Shown one piece after another: positions 51,923 to 60,889 of a stretch of 64,000 nt of DNA; position 1 is the first letter of the stretch, and every line of letters begins with the position of its first letter. The stretch is from the NCBI RefSeq assembly GCF_921293875.1, contig NZ_CAKLDI010000002.1:62001-126000 (forward strand), read 5' to 3'. A model generated the notes under the pieces. It saw only the letters and a program-made list of their open reading frames with translations, searched no databases and was not told where the DNA came from. Made by a program: the position numbers and the translations under genes. The DNA comes from Vibrio stylophorae. GTDB taxonomy: Bacteria; Pseudomonadota; Gammaproteobacteria; Enterobacterales; Vibrionaceae.

Positions 51923-54658
51923 TTAAGACTCGATTTGACAGCGCTGGAGGGCAAACTGACAAAGCTGTTCAATCGCTTGATAGTAACGCTCAAAATCATC
52001 TTCACTTGGCATGCGCTTGGCTTTTGCACTGCGCTCCAAGGCTTCAGAGAGGGCGCGCACTGGCTCGGCGGCAAGATTGGCTGCAGACCCCTTAAAACTA
52101 TGACAAATCAATGCGATGTCCCCTAAATCTTCACATTGCTGAGCTTGTTTCAATTGTTTGACCATCAGCTCGCTCTCTTCAATAAAGATGGCAAGACAAG
52201 CATTAATAATCTCTTCATCTTGATCGAAGCGATCCATTAATTGGTCAAAATCCAAAGGCGGCACTTCATGAGCCTGCTGTGTCAAATCCTTTGTTGCTTG
52301 TTCTGTGCTGTTCATGTTCTTTCCTTGAGGCGCAGTTGGTGTTGATTCGATGCGCTCGAGTCGATTGAGCCGATGGCGAAACATCGCCAGTGCATCATCA
52401 AGTTTGCGCTCATCCAGTGGTTTGGTAAGGACGTGATCCACGCCTGCTTCAAGCATGGCATTTTTGGTTTCTTCAAAGGCATCGGCAGTACAAGCAAGAA
52501 TCACCACATCACTTTTTTGTGGCGCTTCAAGTTGACGAATACGGCGGGTTGCGACTTTGCCATCCATAATGGGCATATGGTTATCCATCAAGATTAGATC
52601 AAAATCTTGTATAGCCAACATATCCAAGGCTTGTTGGCCATCCTCAACACAGCTGGTTTCAAAGCCTCGTTGTTTAAGAAAGGCATCAATAATCATGGTG
52701 TTGAGTTTATTGTCTTCGACAATTAAGACCTTTAGGCCACGGCAATCGAGTTTGCTGTGGCTATTGGCATCTCGTTTTTGCTGCGCTTGACCTTTATCGA
52801 CACGTAAGGTGACGCGAAACTGTGTGCCAATACCTAAAATACTTTCAACGTCGATATCGCCCTGCATCATTTGGCAAAGCTGACGAACGATGGCAAGCCC
52901 TAGACCGCTGCCTCCAAATTGACGCGTAGTGGAGACCTCCGCTTGCGTAAAGGGCTCAAAGATCTGTTTGATTCGCTCTGGCGCAATGCCAATGCCTGTG
53001 TCTTTGACTCGGATTTCAATTTGCTGTGGGTCGTTGTTTGAATGGCCGATATGGACATCAATGCGTCCTTCATTGGTGAATTTGACGGCATTATTGAGTA
53101 GGTTGAATAAGATTTGGCGAATGCGCGCTTTATCTGCCAAAAACCATTGCTGCGGTGAAATTTGATTATCAATGAGCAGCTCAATACCTTTCTCTTTGCA
53201 AAGCGAGTGATAGGTACTTTCTACGCTGCCGATAATGTCATGAAACAGAAAGTGGGTTGGATCCAGCTGCATCTTGCCTTGCTCAATTTTAGAAAAATCA
53301 AGAATGTCGTTGAGCAGGGTCATCATATGATTACCTGAGTCATAGAGCTGAACCAAGTGGTGCGTTTGGCTCTCATTTAGCGGGGTTTTGAGTAGCAGTT
53401 GGGCCAGACCCAATACGCCATTCATTGGCGTGCGAATTTCATGGGAAAGGGTGGCTAAAAAGGCCGATTTAGCTCGGTCGGCACTTTCTGCGCGAATTTT
53501 TTGTGCCAATAAATCTTGCTGTTCGCGTTGAATCACACCGCCACTTTGATTGAGCGCTTGGCGCAAAATACCAAACTCTTCTATTTCAAGCATGGGTGGG
53601 TGCGCATGATAATCGCCTACTTGAAAGCGTTTCGCTTGGTCGGTTAATTGGGTGAGTGGTCGACTCATTCGCCGTGCGAGTAGCAGCGCAAAGAGTGAAC
53701 AAAGCAGCAGAGTCAGTAGGCCAAATCGATAATAAAATTGCTGCATTTCGGAGACGGGTTGCAAAATCGCTTGGGTCGGAGCAAAGGCGATCAATGCCCA
53801 AGGCTCGCTTTGTTTTCGGCTAAGGTCAGGATAAGCAAAGGCGATGATATGAGATTTGCCATGATCATGACCGATTTCTAAATGACCATAGTGCTGTTGA
53901 TTGATTAGGTTTAGCAGCGCCTTTTGGCTGCCCTGCAAATGTTCAAACAGGGATTCACTTTGCATTCGATGCTCAGAATAGGTAATGACCTCACCCTCAA
54001 GGTTAATTAAAAAAGTGCCTTCTGAGCCTTTAATTCGCTGAGAAAATGCATTGAGCGTTTGGGTGACATCAGTGAGATCAAAAAGGATCACTAGCTCATG
54101 GGGGCTATTGGAAAAAGGCGCAATGACCAATTGATATGCATGACCTTGAAGTTGAACAAATTGGCTAAAATAGGGCGCTTGGCTGAGCGATCGCTTTTTT
54201 TGTAGCGCAATAATTTGTGGTTGGAGCGCTGAAAGTGGCAGCGTTTGTGGTTTGCGCGATGCTGATGAGGCTTGATAAATGGGCTGTAACTCGTTTTGAC
54301 TGTTGAGCTGAAATGCCGCGTAGACTTCCTCCGCTTGGCTTTGATAAAGCGGCGTGAAATGTTGCGCTTGAAGATCTGATGCATGAGTATCTAAGTAGCG
54401 TGCAAGGGTGATGGTGAGATCAATATGCCGTTGAATACCTTGCTCGATGTGCTGTGCCACGAGATAGCTTTTTTCATTGAGCTCATTGGTGATGCCTGTC
54501 GATGCGATCTGCTCGGTGCGATCTAAAGTGATATAAGCAAAGAGCGTGAGCGGGACGATGGCAGCCAAGAGTAAGCTGATGATTAATAGTGGCTTAAGAC
54601 GTCGTAACACAAGATATTCCTTGATCTTGTTAAGAACCCTGTCAGTAACTATAGACAT
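51923..54658 (-). CDS. Hybrid sensor histidine kinase (Cache-HAMP-HisKA-HATPase-REC-HPt)
   Basis: The 911-residue protein has a first helix (PLLIISLLLAAIVPLTLFAY), a periplasmic double-Cache-like region (about 45-310), a second helix (FGLLTLLLCSLFALLLA), a HAMP (RPLTQLTDQAKRFQVG), the HisKA box LSHEIRTPMNG, a HATPase (NAVKFTNEG, DTGIGI, GSGLGLAI), a receiver (LILMDNHMPIMDG) and a C-terminal HPt domain with phospho-His in ICHSFKGSAANL. It should run a full phosphorelay in one protein. The ligand is unknown. Its only visible partner is the MalT-type regulator gene three bases downstream. That regulator lacks a receiver domain. Confidence 0.87.
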   Translation of the reverse strand: MSIVTDRVLNKIKEYLVLRRLKPLLIISLLLAAIVPLTLFAYITLDRTEQIASTGITNELNEKSYLVAQHIEQGIQRHIDLTITLARYLDTHASDLQAQHFTPLYQSQAEEVYAAFQLNSQNELQPIYQASSASRKPQTLPLSALQPQIIALQKKRSLSQAPYFSQFVQLQGHAYQLVIAPFSNSPHELVILFDLTDVTQTLNAFSQRIKGSEGTFLINLEGEVITYSEHRMQSESLFEHLQGSQKALLNLINQQHYGHLEIGHDHGKSHIIAFAYPDLSRKQSEPWALIAFAPTQAILQPVSEMQQFYYRFGLLTLLLCSLFALLLARRMSRPLTQLTDQAKRFQVGDYHAHPPMLEIEEFGILRQALNQSGGVIQREQQDLLAQKIRAESADRAKSAFLATLSHEIRTPMNGVLGLAQLLLKTPLNESQTHHLVQLYDSGNHMMTLLNDILDFSKIEQGKMQLDPTHFLFHDIIGSVESTYHSLCKEKGIELLIDNQISPQQWFLADKARIRQILFNLLNNAVKFTNEGRIDVHIGHSNNDPQQIEIRVKDTGIGIAPERIKQIFEPFTQAEVSTTRQFGGSGLGLAIVRQLCQMMQGDIDVESILGIGTQFRVTLRVDKGQAQQKRDANSHSKLDCRGLKVLIVEDNKLNTMIIDAFLKQRGFETSCVEDGQQALDMLAIQDFDLILMDNHMPIMDGKVATRRIRQLEAPQKSDVVILACTADAFEETKNAMLEAGVDHVLTKPLDERKLDDALAMFRHRLNRLERIESTPTAPQGKNMNSTEQATKDLTQQAHEVPPLDFDQLMDRFDQDEEIINACLAIFIEESELMVKQLKQAQQCEDLGDIALICHSFKGSAANLAAEPVRALSEALERSAKAKRMPSEDDFERYYQAIEQLCQFALQRCQIES

Positions 54659-54773
54659 AAATTGTCTGGTGAATCTGACACTTTTTATGATGATTTGAAT
54701 GCACGCGCAGAGTATTGGCCTTTGCCACTGGAATCAGTACAATGCCAGTCATTATTCTTGAGTTGGAATCGTG

Positions 54774-54968
54774 ATGAAAAGTTTTGAAGATGAGTTGAAA
54801 GCGCTTGAAATGAGCGATGAGCCAGAAGTGGCTTTGCCAAGTTTAGATGAGCAGCGCACGATTGTAGAAAAGCTCAAAGCGCTTGAAGCAAAGGGGGAGT
54901 TAACCCCTGAGGTTCTTGAAGCACATTTTGCTCAGTTTTACGCAGAAAACGACGCACCCGTGCACTAA
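54774..54968 (+). CDS. Small acidic helical protein
   Basis: The 64-residue acidic protein starts with an ATG and GGA upstream. It is helical (SFEDELKALEMSDEPEV, LEAHFAQFYAENDAPVH) with no signal or membrane segment. No family is recognised. It is divergent from the hybrid kinase gene, 115 bases away, and followed by a weak terminator. Confidence 0.65.
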   Translation: MKSFEDELKALEMSDEPEVALPSLDEQRTIVEKLKALEAKGELTPEVLEAHFAQFYAENDAPVH

Positions 54969-54974
54969 CATATG

Positions 54975-55003
54975 GGCGTAGCTTAAGCTGCGCCTTTCTT
55001 TTC
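54975..55003 (+). terminator. Weak terminator after the small acidic protein gene
   Basis: The stem GGCG-t-AGC / GCT-g-CGCC has a TTAA loop and is followed by TTTCTTTTC. The single mismatch and broken T tail make it moderate. Confidence 0.6.
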
Positions 55004-55014
55004 TCGGAGGATGA

Positions 55015-55257
55015 ATGCAAGTACTGATTCGTGGTTTGTTACTCCTGTTTGCTATGACCACCGCCTTTGTTGTACTGATTTTTGCCATGGTGACGCAAGT
55101 TGTCTTGAGCATGATTGTGAAAGTCACTGGGCTATTTTCTGGACAAGGTCCATCAACAAAAAATCGGCATTCAGCCGAGACCACCGTTTCGTCAGATGAA
55201 CACCAAACGATTGAAGGTGAATTTGTCGAAATTCAACGAGATGAACGCCACCCTTAA
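55015..55257 (+). CDS. Small single-pass membrane protein
   Basis: The 80-residue protein starts at an ATG with GGAGG three bases upstream. It has a long hydrophobic helix (about 5-30, LIRGLLLLFAMTTAFVVLIF onwards) and a polar tail ending IEGEFVEIQRDERHP. The IEGEF/Y pattern at the tail recurs in small Vibrionaceae membrane proteins as I recall, but no function is known. It shares strand and proximity with the 54774 gene. Confidence 0.72.
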   Translation: MQVLIRGLLLLFAMTTAFVVLIFAMVTQVVLSMIVKVTGLFSGQGPSTKNRHSAETTVSSDEHQTIEGEFVEIQRDERHP

Positions 55258-55347
55258 GTTGGCGTGATTGCGCAAGTCAGCCTTGATTGCGTAAGTTAGC
55301 AAAGCACACTAAGGTCAAATCATCACTCACTCAGGATGAGCGTTTGT

Positions 55348-55851
55348 ATGCGCAGCCTACTATTGATGCTTTGTGTGCTATTTCTTGGTTGTACCCATGC
55401 GCCGCAGGGTGTGACGCCAGTACAAAACTTTGAATTATCCCGTTACCTAGGGACTTGGTATGAGATCGCTCGATTGGATCACGATTTTGAGCAGGGTCTT
55501 AGCCAGGTCACGGCCGATTACGCTTTATCTGATGATGGCGACTTGCAAGTGATCAATCGTGGTATCAATGCGGAAGGCAAATGGCAACGCGCACAGGGTA
55601 CGGCAAAACTTATTTCCACAGAAAACATTGGCCATTTAAAAGTGTCATTTTTCGGCCCTTTCTATGGCGCTTATGTTATTTTTCATCTTGATTCAAATTA
55701 TCAATATGCATATGTAACAAGTTACAATCGTGATTATTTATGGTTGCTCTCAAGAACCCCAAAAGTCAGCGATGCAGTGAAGAAAGATTTTATTGAGCAG
55801 GCGTCAATACTGGGTTATGCGGTGGATGAATTGATTTGGGTTGCGCAATAA
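55348..55851 (+). CDS. blc: Outer-membrane lipocalin (Blc-type lipoprotein)
   Basis: The 167-residue protein has lipobox LGC after a short signal peptide (SLLLMLCVLFLGC). The lipocalin core is clear: YLGTWYEIARLDHDFEQGL (the GxW motif), VINRGINAEGKWQRAQGTAK, YVTSYNRDYLWLLSRTP. Blc binds lysophospholipids or fatty acids at the outer membrane. I chose ATG 55348, which leaves AGGA at a usable distance; ATG 55336 would add MSVC before the signal peptide. The strong terminator at 55884 follows. Confidence 0.9.
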   Translation: MRSLLLMLCVLFLGCTHAPQGVTPVQNFELSRYLGTWYEIARLDHDFEQGLSQVTADYALSDDGDLQVINRGINAEGKWQRAQGTAKLISTENIGHLKVSFFGPFYGAYVIFHLDSNYQYAYVTSYNRDYLWLLSRTPKVSDAVKKDFIEQASILGYAVDELIWVAQ

Positions 55852-55883
55852 ATATAATTTAATTTTTATTAAAAAATAAAAAG

Positions 55884-55907
55884 GCCAACCCGAGGGTTGG
55901 CTTTTTT
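55884..55907 (+). terminator. Rho-independent terminator after blc
   Basis: Stem GCCAACCC / GGGTTGGC with a GA loop (base pairs next to it may open) and six T. Confidence 0.9.
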
Positions 55908-56247
55908 ATGGGATACAACTTAAAGTCAGGCGTTATTTATTTTATTGGCCAAAACAAAATAGATAACAAAGACTCGCGTTGCGTTCGTGAAATTAAAGAT
56001 ACGCGAACCGAGGATATCCTCCAGTGTAGAAATATAATTTCGTGATGCAGCTAAAACTCTGCAAATGGATTTGTGAGCCAGACACGAATATGGTGCAATG
56101 CAATCGTGTCCAATGGTGTGAGATGAGAAATATTTGGCAAATTCACAGAGCGAGCGCGCAGTGATGCAGATCCCCTGCTAACCCCATGGTTTTATTCAGA
56201 CCTATTGCCACGTACAATCGAGAAGGGACACTTTTTTACGATAGATT
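55908..56247. other. Intergenic region upstream of the FAD oxidoreductase gene
   Basis: About 340 bases have no credible ORF. A perfect 12-base palindrome GAGGATATCCTC lies at 56010-56021 and could be a protein-binding site. I see no clear promoter. Confidence 0.4.
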
Positions 56248-57660
56248 ATGAATCAACAGATAGAGAAAACGCCAAGTGTTGGGATCATCGGCGGTGGCGT
56301 CGCTGGCACCACAATTGCAATGCGCCTTGCGCAGTCAGGTATTCAGGTTCATCTTTTTGAACAAGGCTCACGTCTCGTAAGTGGACCGCCGATTTGTCAT
56401 TTGCACGCGGGTGGAAATCTGTATCGTGAAATTTCAGAGCAGCAATGTGTCACCTTATTGCGTCAGTCCATTGCATCGGCGCGCACTTTTCCGCATACCA
56501 TCAATCGTCGTCCAACGGTGATTGCGATTCCGCAGCATGATAGCGGTCAGCCTGATGACCTGTTGCCACGTTTACAAGTGGTGCAAGCTGCGTATGCTCA
56601 GTTGATTGAAGAAGACTCGGCCAATGCGATTATGGGGCCTGCACAGAGCTATTTTCAGCTTTATGATGAAGCGAAATTGATGGCACTTGCTTGCCGACCA
56701 ACGCCGAAAATGCCACTGACGGCAGACGAGTGGATGATTCCTGTGGCAAAAGGCCTTGATCTCACGCAGATGAAATTGCCGCTGATTTTGGTCCAAGAGT
56801 ATGGTTGGAGTGTTTTTCGCTTAGCTGCTACTGCAGAATTAAGTTTGCAGCAATCGGAGTCTTGTCATTTGCACCTTAACGCGAAAGTGACTGGTATTAC
56901 CAAAAAGAGTCAGGGTTGGCAGATTGATTATGTTCAGCACTTTGCGAAGCAATGCCAAGTCGATTGGCTGATCAATGCCGCCGGGTATCAAAGCGGTGAA
57001 ATCGATAATTTATTGGGCTTAGCGCGTCAGCGATTGGTGGAGTTTAAGGCGGCCTATGTCACACACTGGCAAACTTCAGCACAATGGCCGGAGGTGATTA
57101 TTCATGGTCAGCGCGGTACGCCGCAAGGGATGGCGCAATTGACCCCCTATCCTCAGGGCTATTTTCAGCTGCATGGGATGACAGAGGATATTACGTTGTT
57201 TGAGCAGGGGCTGGTGGCGAGCAAAGCGGATGATGCGCAGCCGCGTCTTGCCGCACATTTTACTGACAAACTGCAGGGTAGCTGGCAGCCAGAGGAAGTG
57301 CAGGCCAGAACGCAGCGTGCGATTGATCATCTCAGTCAATATATTCCAGGTTTTGCAACGGCAACGGTTGCTGGCCTGCCGCTTTTTGGCGCTCAGCAGA
57401 TCCCTGGTGATGATGTCACACTGCGCGCGGCGGATATCTCCTTTGGTGACGCGCACTATGTTCGTGCAGAAATTGTCAAGGGCTCTTCAGCGCTTGAAGT
57501 TGCAGAGGTATTATTGGCGCAGTGGCAGTGCGCTGATCGGGTGGCGACCTTGCCGCAACTGAGCGAAGCGGATGTGGTGGTCCATGCCAGTAAAATTGCG
57601 AAAGAGCGCGATTACCCAGAGGCGCTGGCTTTGCCTTACGGTGATGCCTTGCATCTGTAA
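56248..57660 (+). CDS. FAD-dependent oxidoreductase (DAO-type)
   Basis: The 470-residue flavoprotein begins with the dinucleotide-binding motif GIIGGGVAGTTIAMRLAQSG followed by VHLFEQG. A second flavin-contact region (INAAGYQSGEI) lies mid-protein. Overall it looks like the D-amino-acid oxidase-type FAD family. The substrate is unknown; a cytoplasmic location is expected as there is no signal peptide. The gene stands alone with a terminator. GAAGGGACAC lies upstream of the ATG, at a poor distance. Confidence 0.8.
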   Translation: MNQQIEKTPSVGIIGGGVAGTTIAMRLAQSGIQVHLFEQGSRLVSGPPICHLHAGGNLYREISEQQCVTLLRQSIASARTFPHTINRRPTVIAIPQHDSGQPDDLLPRLQVVQAAYAQLIEEDSANAIMGPAQSYFQLYDEAKLMALACRPTPKMPLTADEWMIPVAKGLDLTQMKLPLILVQEYGWSVFRLAATAELSLQQSESCHLHLNAKVTGITKKSQGWQIDYVQHFAKQCQVDWLINAAGYQSGEIDNLLGLARQRLVEFKAAYVTHWQTSAQWPEVIIHGQRGTPQGMAQLTPYPQGYFQLHGMTEDITLFEQGLVASKADDAQPRLAAHFTDKLQGSWQPEEVQARTQRAIDHLSQYIPGFATATVAGLPLFGAQQIPGDDVTLRAADISFGDAHYVRAEIVKGSSALEVAEVLLAQWQCADRVATLPQLSEADVVVHASKIAKERDYPEALALPYGDALHL

Positions 57661-57674
57661 TGGCACTCCGAGTC

Positions 57675-57707
57675 ATAAAAAACCACGCATTGGCGTGGTT
57701 TTTTATG
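57675..57707. terminator. Bidirectional terminator
   Basis: CATAAAAAACCACGC and GCGTGGTTTTTTATG flank ATTG, a 15-base stem. It serves the oxidoreductase gene and, from the other side, the diguanylate cyclase gene. Confidence 0.92.
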
Positions 57708-57775
57708 ATTGAAAGCTTCACTTTCGTGTTTGGGGTTGAGTCTGGCACTAAACGAGCATAAATGAACCATCGAAC

Positions 57776-58819
57776 TTAAAGGTTGCGCAGGGTAAATCGT
57801 GTCAATGGCTCCTGCGTGTTTGGTTTTTGCTCTGTTTTTTGCTGATACATGCTTTGATCTGCTAGTGCCATCAGCTCTTCAATGGTTTGTGGTTTATCCG
57901 GTTGCCAAATCACGCAGCCGATGCTGGCGCGGATCGCGATAGATTGAGTCAAAATGGCTTCTTTGAGGCTGAGATACAATCGCGTGGAGATCACCTCGGC
58001 ATCCTCATTGTGTTTGATGGGGCAGGCCATCACAAATTCATCGCCACCATAACGGGCGACGATATCCATGGCACGGCAGCGCGATTGCAGTTTTCGCGCT
58101 AGTTGAATCAGTACTTGGTCGCCCACATCGTGACCATAGTGATCGTTGACCTGTTTAAAATCATCAATATCAATAAAAAAGAGCGCGATGGGCTGCTTTT
58201 GTCGCTGGCTTTGCGCCATCATGCGCGCAAGATCGGTGCGAAGGGCGCGCCGATTGGCAATCCCAGTTAAAAAATCCAGGGTCGCGGCATCTTGTAGTCG
58301 CTGCCGCTCTGCGTTGGCAATGAGCGCGGCATTGAGCACTTGCTGGCACAGTGAAAATATTTCATCGATGTATGATGCATGCGCAAGGGGTTCAAACGCG
58401 GCGATAAGTAGCACCGCTGTGTTTGTTGCCGGCCCAGTGTTCAGTGTCAATTGCCAACTTTCGCTAAATCCGTGTTGTTGCAACTGCTGATGGATATAGC
58501 GACTGGTGGCGTTTGCGGTGAGTTGGCAGTGCTGCCATTGCGATGAGCTTGGCGCTGGTGTTAACAAGGGGGCAGGGTCTAATTCAAGGGCGCTTAATTC
58601 ATGAATTTTGCAGACCAGCTCGTCTGGGAGCAAACTTTGCGCAACCAACACCTTGCTGTCATTGGTTTTAGATGGCATGAAAAAAGCACATGAGAGAGCA
58701 AACTGATGGCTAATCTGCTCACAGCAAAGTGCCGCGGCTTGATCAATGGAGAGCCCTTTGGCCACATCGCATAGAATTTGGAAAAAAGCGCGATGCGCGG
58801 TGAGTAAATTACGGCTCAT
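57776..58819 (-). CDS. Diguanylate cyclase (GAF-like + GGDEF), cytoplasmic
   Basis: The 347-residue protein has an N-terminal GAF-like sensor (about 8-165; no membrane helix) and a GGDEF domain starting LDFLTGIANRRALR. The active site is ARYGGDEFVM. RAMD stands five residues before it as an I-site. FFIDIDDFKQVNDHYGHDVG holds the metal-binding residues. It should make cyclic di-GMP in response to a cytoplasmic cue. It is the second GGDEF gene in the window. Confidence 0.9.
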   Translation of the reverse strand: MSRNLLTAHRAFFQILCDVAKGLSIDQAAALCCEQISHQFALSCAFFMPSKTNDSKVLVAQSLLPDELVCKIHELSALELDPAPLLTPAPSSSQWQHCQLTANATSRYIHQQLQQHGFSESWQLTLNTGPATNTAVLLIAAFEPLAHASYIDEIFSLCQQVLNAALIANAERQRLQDAATLDFLTGIANRRALRTDLARMMAQSQRQKQPIALFFIDIDDFKQVNDHYGHDVGDQVLIQLARKLQSRCRAMDIVARYGGDEFVMACPIKHNEDAEVISTRLYLSLKEAILTQSIAIRASIGCVIWQPDKPQTIEELMALADQSMYQQKTEQKPNTQEPLTRFTLRNL

Positions 58820-58992
58820 TTTACTGCTATCTAATTGAAAAAATGAATATATATAACCATGTTATTGTATGCGACAAGGCCACTACTTGGCTGTGAAGCA
58901 GTTAACAGAGGTGAGCAATAATAGATAACAACAGATCACAACAACAGGTCAGTGCGCTGTGTAAAAATTTTGGCATTGATACTGGCGATACG

Positions 58993-60642
58993 TTAGAGCA
59001 TGCTGCGCGCCATACCCACCAATCGCGCGATAACACGCTTGAGCCGCGGTGGAATTTGTCCCTGTAAGTGCTGCTCACAATAGTTCACCACCGCGATGGC
59101 GACGTCTGGTTTGGCGTATTTTCGCAACACTTTGGTGATCACTTTTTTGGCTGGCATTTGGGTGTTTGGGGTGATTCCAGCCATATCGCGAAATAGTGGT
59201 TCAAACCCTTCTTCATAAAGAAAATGTTCAATATCGCGCTGCTTGAGCTTGGTAAGACGGTAGGTGAGTGATGTCTCTTTGGCATAATTAGCCACCGTCG
59301 CGGCGTATTTCTCTCCCGCCATGTCGCCATCGGTGATCACGTGCCACTCAATGCCTAGTTGCTTGGCTATTTTGATCAGTGGTTTTAAACCGCACTGGGC
59401 AAATTCGATAATTTGAATCCCTTCTGCGGCAAAGCTATAGCCAAATAGGCGGGCAAATTCATTAAACAGCCAAACTTCGGTTTCCCCTTCCACCAGTAGC
59501 CAAACGCGGGCAAAAAAAGCAGTAGGGCGATGAAAGCGAACGTGAAATCCGACGCGGCGCATTTCGTCCACCGACATTTTTCGCGGTTTCACTTGAAAGC
59601 TATGGGTTTGCCCTGATTGGCGAACTAAGCGTCGCATCGCGCTGATATCGCAGGAGGATAAAAGCTCACCTGAGTTGGTGGTGACGATTTTTTGCATGGG
59701 CAGCTGCTGCATCAGCCCCCACACTTGGTTTAGGGTGGTGGGGTGTAATCGTCCTTCTGGATCTTCAAACACCAAAATGGGACGGATGGATTTACCAAAG
59801 GGAATATCGCCCTTGGCTTGAATAAACTCGCTCAAAAGTGCCAGCAAAATTAATCGACTCTGTTTATGGCTGTTCTTGCCCAGTAGCTGGCTGAGAGTCG
59901 CCATGCCTTGCAAAGATGATTGTTGCGGGCTTGATAGCGCAGCACTTGCTGGCGTTTCTCCTGGCTGAGGTATACGCGCATGAGGTTTAAAGGCGAAATA
60001 GTGCTCAACCAATTTGCGCATATTAGATAAACCACTGGTGATCTCGGCATCACTCATATCACCGGGCATGGTGCGAAGTCGCTTGGCGGCTGAATGAATG
60101 CGTTTTTCAACCTGCGCACTGCTGGTATTGGCAAGCTCAAGACGATCATCTCGAAGGTGGCGTGCATCGCGCAAACGAATGATCGGGTGCAGATGGCATA
60201 ACACCCGGACACAGCGATTGATATTTTCAACTTCGATGGCTTGACCACTGGCATTGATAAAATCACGATAGGATTTAACCTTGCCGTTATTGTGCGCGAC
60301 TAAACGATAGTAGATACGCGGATGTTGTTTATCCTGCCAGCACCAAAGCGGCTCAAGGGCGCGATAACGTTTATGGTAGGGCTGCTTTGGATGGTTGGCT
60401 TTAAACTGCAAGACGATTTGTAGTGCGCAGCTTTTTTCATGTCCCATTTGGTGGTCGCGATGAAAATCTTGATAGCGAAATTTGTAATCGAGATATTCGG
60501 GTGATAGCGCAATGGAAAGGGCGTCAAGCAGTGAGGATTTACCCCACATATTTTCACCGATCAGCACGGTTAGCTCATCGATATCCAGCGACAGTCGACG
60601 TATACCACGAAACCCACTAATTTCTACGCGCTCTAACTGCAT
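58993..60642 (-). CDS. ybjD: YbjD-like OLD-family ATPase/nuclease
   Basis: The 549-residue protein matches E. coli YbjD (552) along its length: LERVEISGFRGIRRLSL, Walker A GENMWGKSSLLDALSI, then LVFEDPEGRLHPTTL (Walker B region), TTNSGELLS, and the TOPRIM part LLVEGETEVWLFNEFAR with ITDGDMAGEKYAATV. OLD proteins combine an ABC-type ATPase with a TOPRIM nuclease and can be DNA repair or defence factors. YbjD function is not settled. No Gabija partner (GajB helicase) is adjacent, so a defence island is not indicated. Confidence 0.88.
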   Translation of the reverse strand: MQLERVEISGFRGIRRLSLDIDELTVLIGENMWGKSSLLDALSIALSPEYLDYKFRYQDFHRDHQMGHEKSCALQIVLQFKANHPKQPYHKRYRALEPLWCWQDKQHPRIYYRLVAHNNGKVKSYRDFINASGQAIEVENINRCVRVLCHLHPIIRLRDARHLRDDRLELANTSSAQVEKRIHSAAKRLRTMPGDMSDAEITSGLSNMRKLVEHYFAFKPHARIPQPGETPASAALSSPQQSSLQGMATLSQLLGKNSHKQSRLILLALLSEFIQAKGDIPFGKSIRPILVFEDPEGRLHPTTLNQVWGLMQQLPMQKIVTTNSGELLSSCDISAMRRLVRQSGQTHSFQVKPRKMSVDEMRRVGFHVRFHRPTAFFARVWLLVEGETEVWLFNEFARLFGYSFAAEGIQIIEFAQCGLKPLIKIAKQLGIEWHVITDGDMAGEKYAATVANYAKETSLTYRLTKLKQRDIEHFLYEEGFEPLFRDMAGITPNTQMPAKKVITKVLRKYAKPDVAIAVVNYCEQHLQGQIPPRLKRVIARLVGMARSML

Positions 60643-60889
60643 GGCTCATCTCTCTGCTCGCATCCCTATTTTCACCTTAGCGGATTCAATCTACTGAAAC
60701 TATGGCGTAGCTACCACATTGCTTTATTTTTCATGACATTATTTGTGCCTTGGGGGCGCGTCACACTCCTTGTGTGAGGGGGTTGCCATTTTGTCTGTAT
60801 CGACTATGAAAAAAGGGGAGCGAACTGTGCTGAGCTAAGGTAAACTTGGCCGCTATTCTTATATTGTTACAGCTTGTGGAGCTTACATT
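60643..60889. other. Divergent intergenic region with inverted repeat
   Basis: Between ybjD and the helicase gene stands the repeat TCACAC-TCCTT-GTGTGA (60761-60777). The half-sites are in the opposite order to a CRP site. It may be an operator or a stem-loop in a leader. Nothing else stands out. Confidence 0.4.

Noticed and set aside
58993..60642. OLD-family nuclease as part of a Gabija-type defence system
   Set aside because: It matches YbjD across its length, and no GajB-type UvrD helicase gene is adjacent.
60761..60777. TCACAC...GTGTGA repeat as a CRP site
   Set aside because: CRP sites read TGTGA-N6-TCACA; here the half-sites are in the reverse order. It is kept only as an unexplained inverted repeat.
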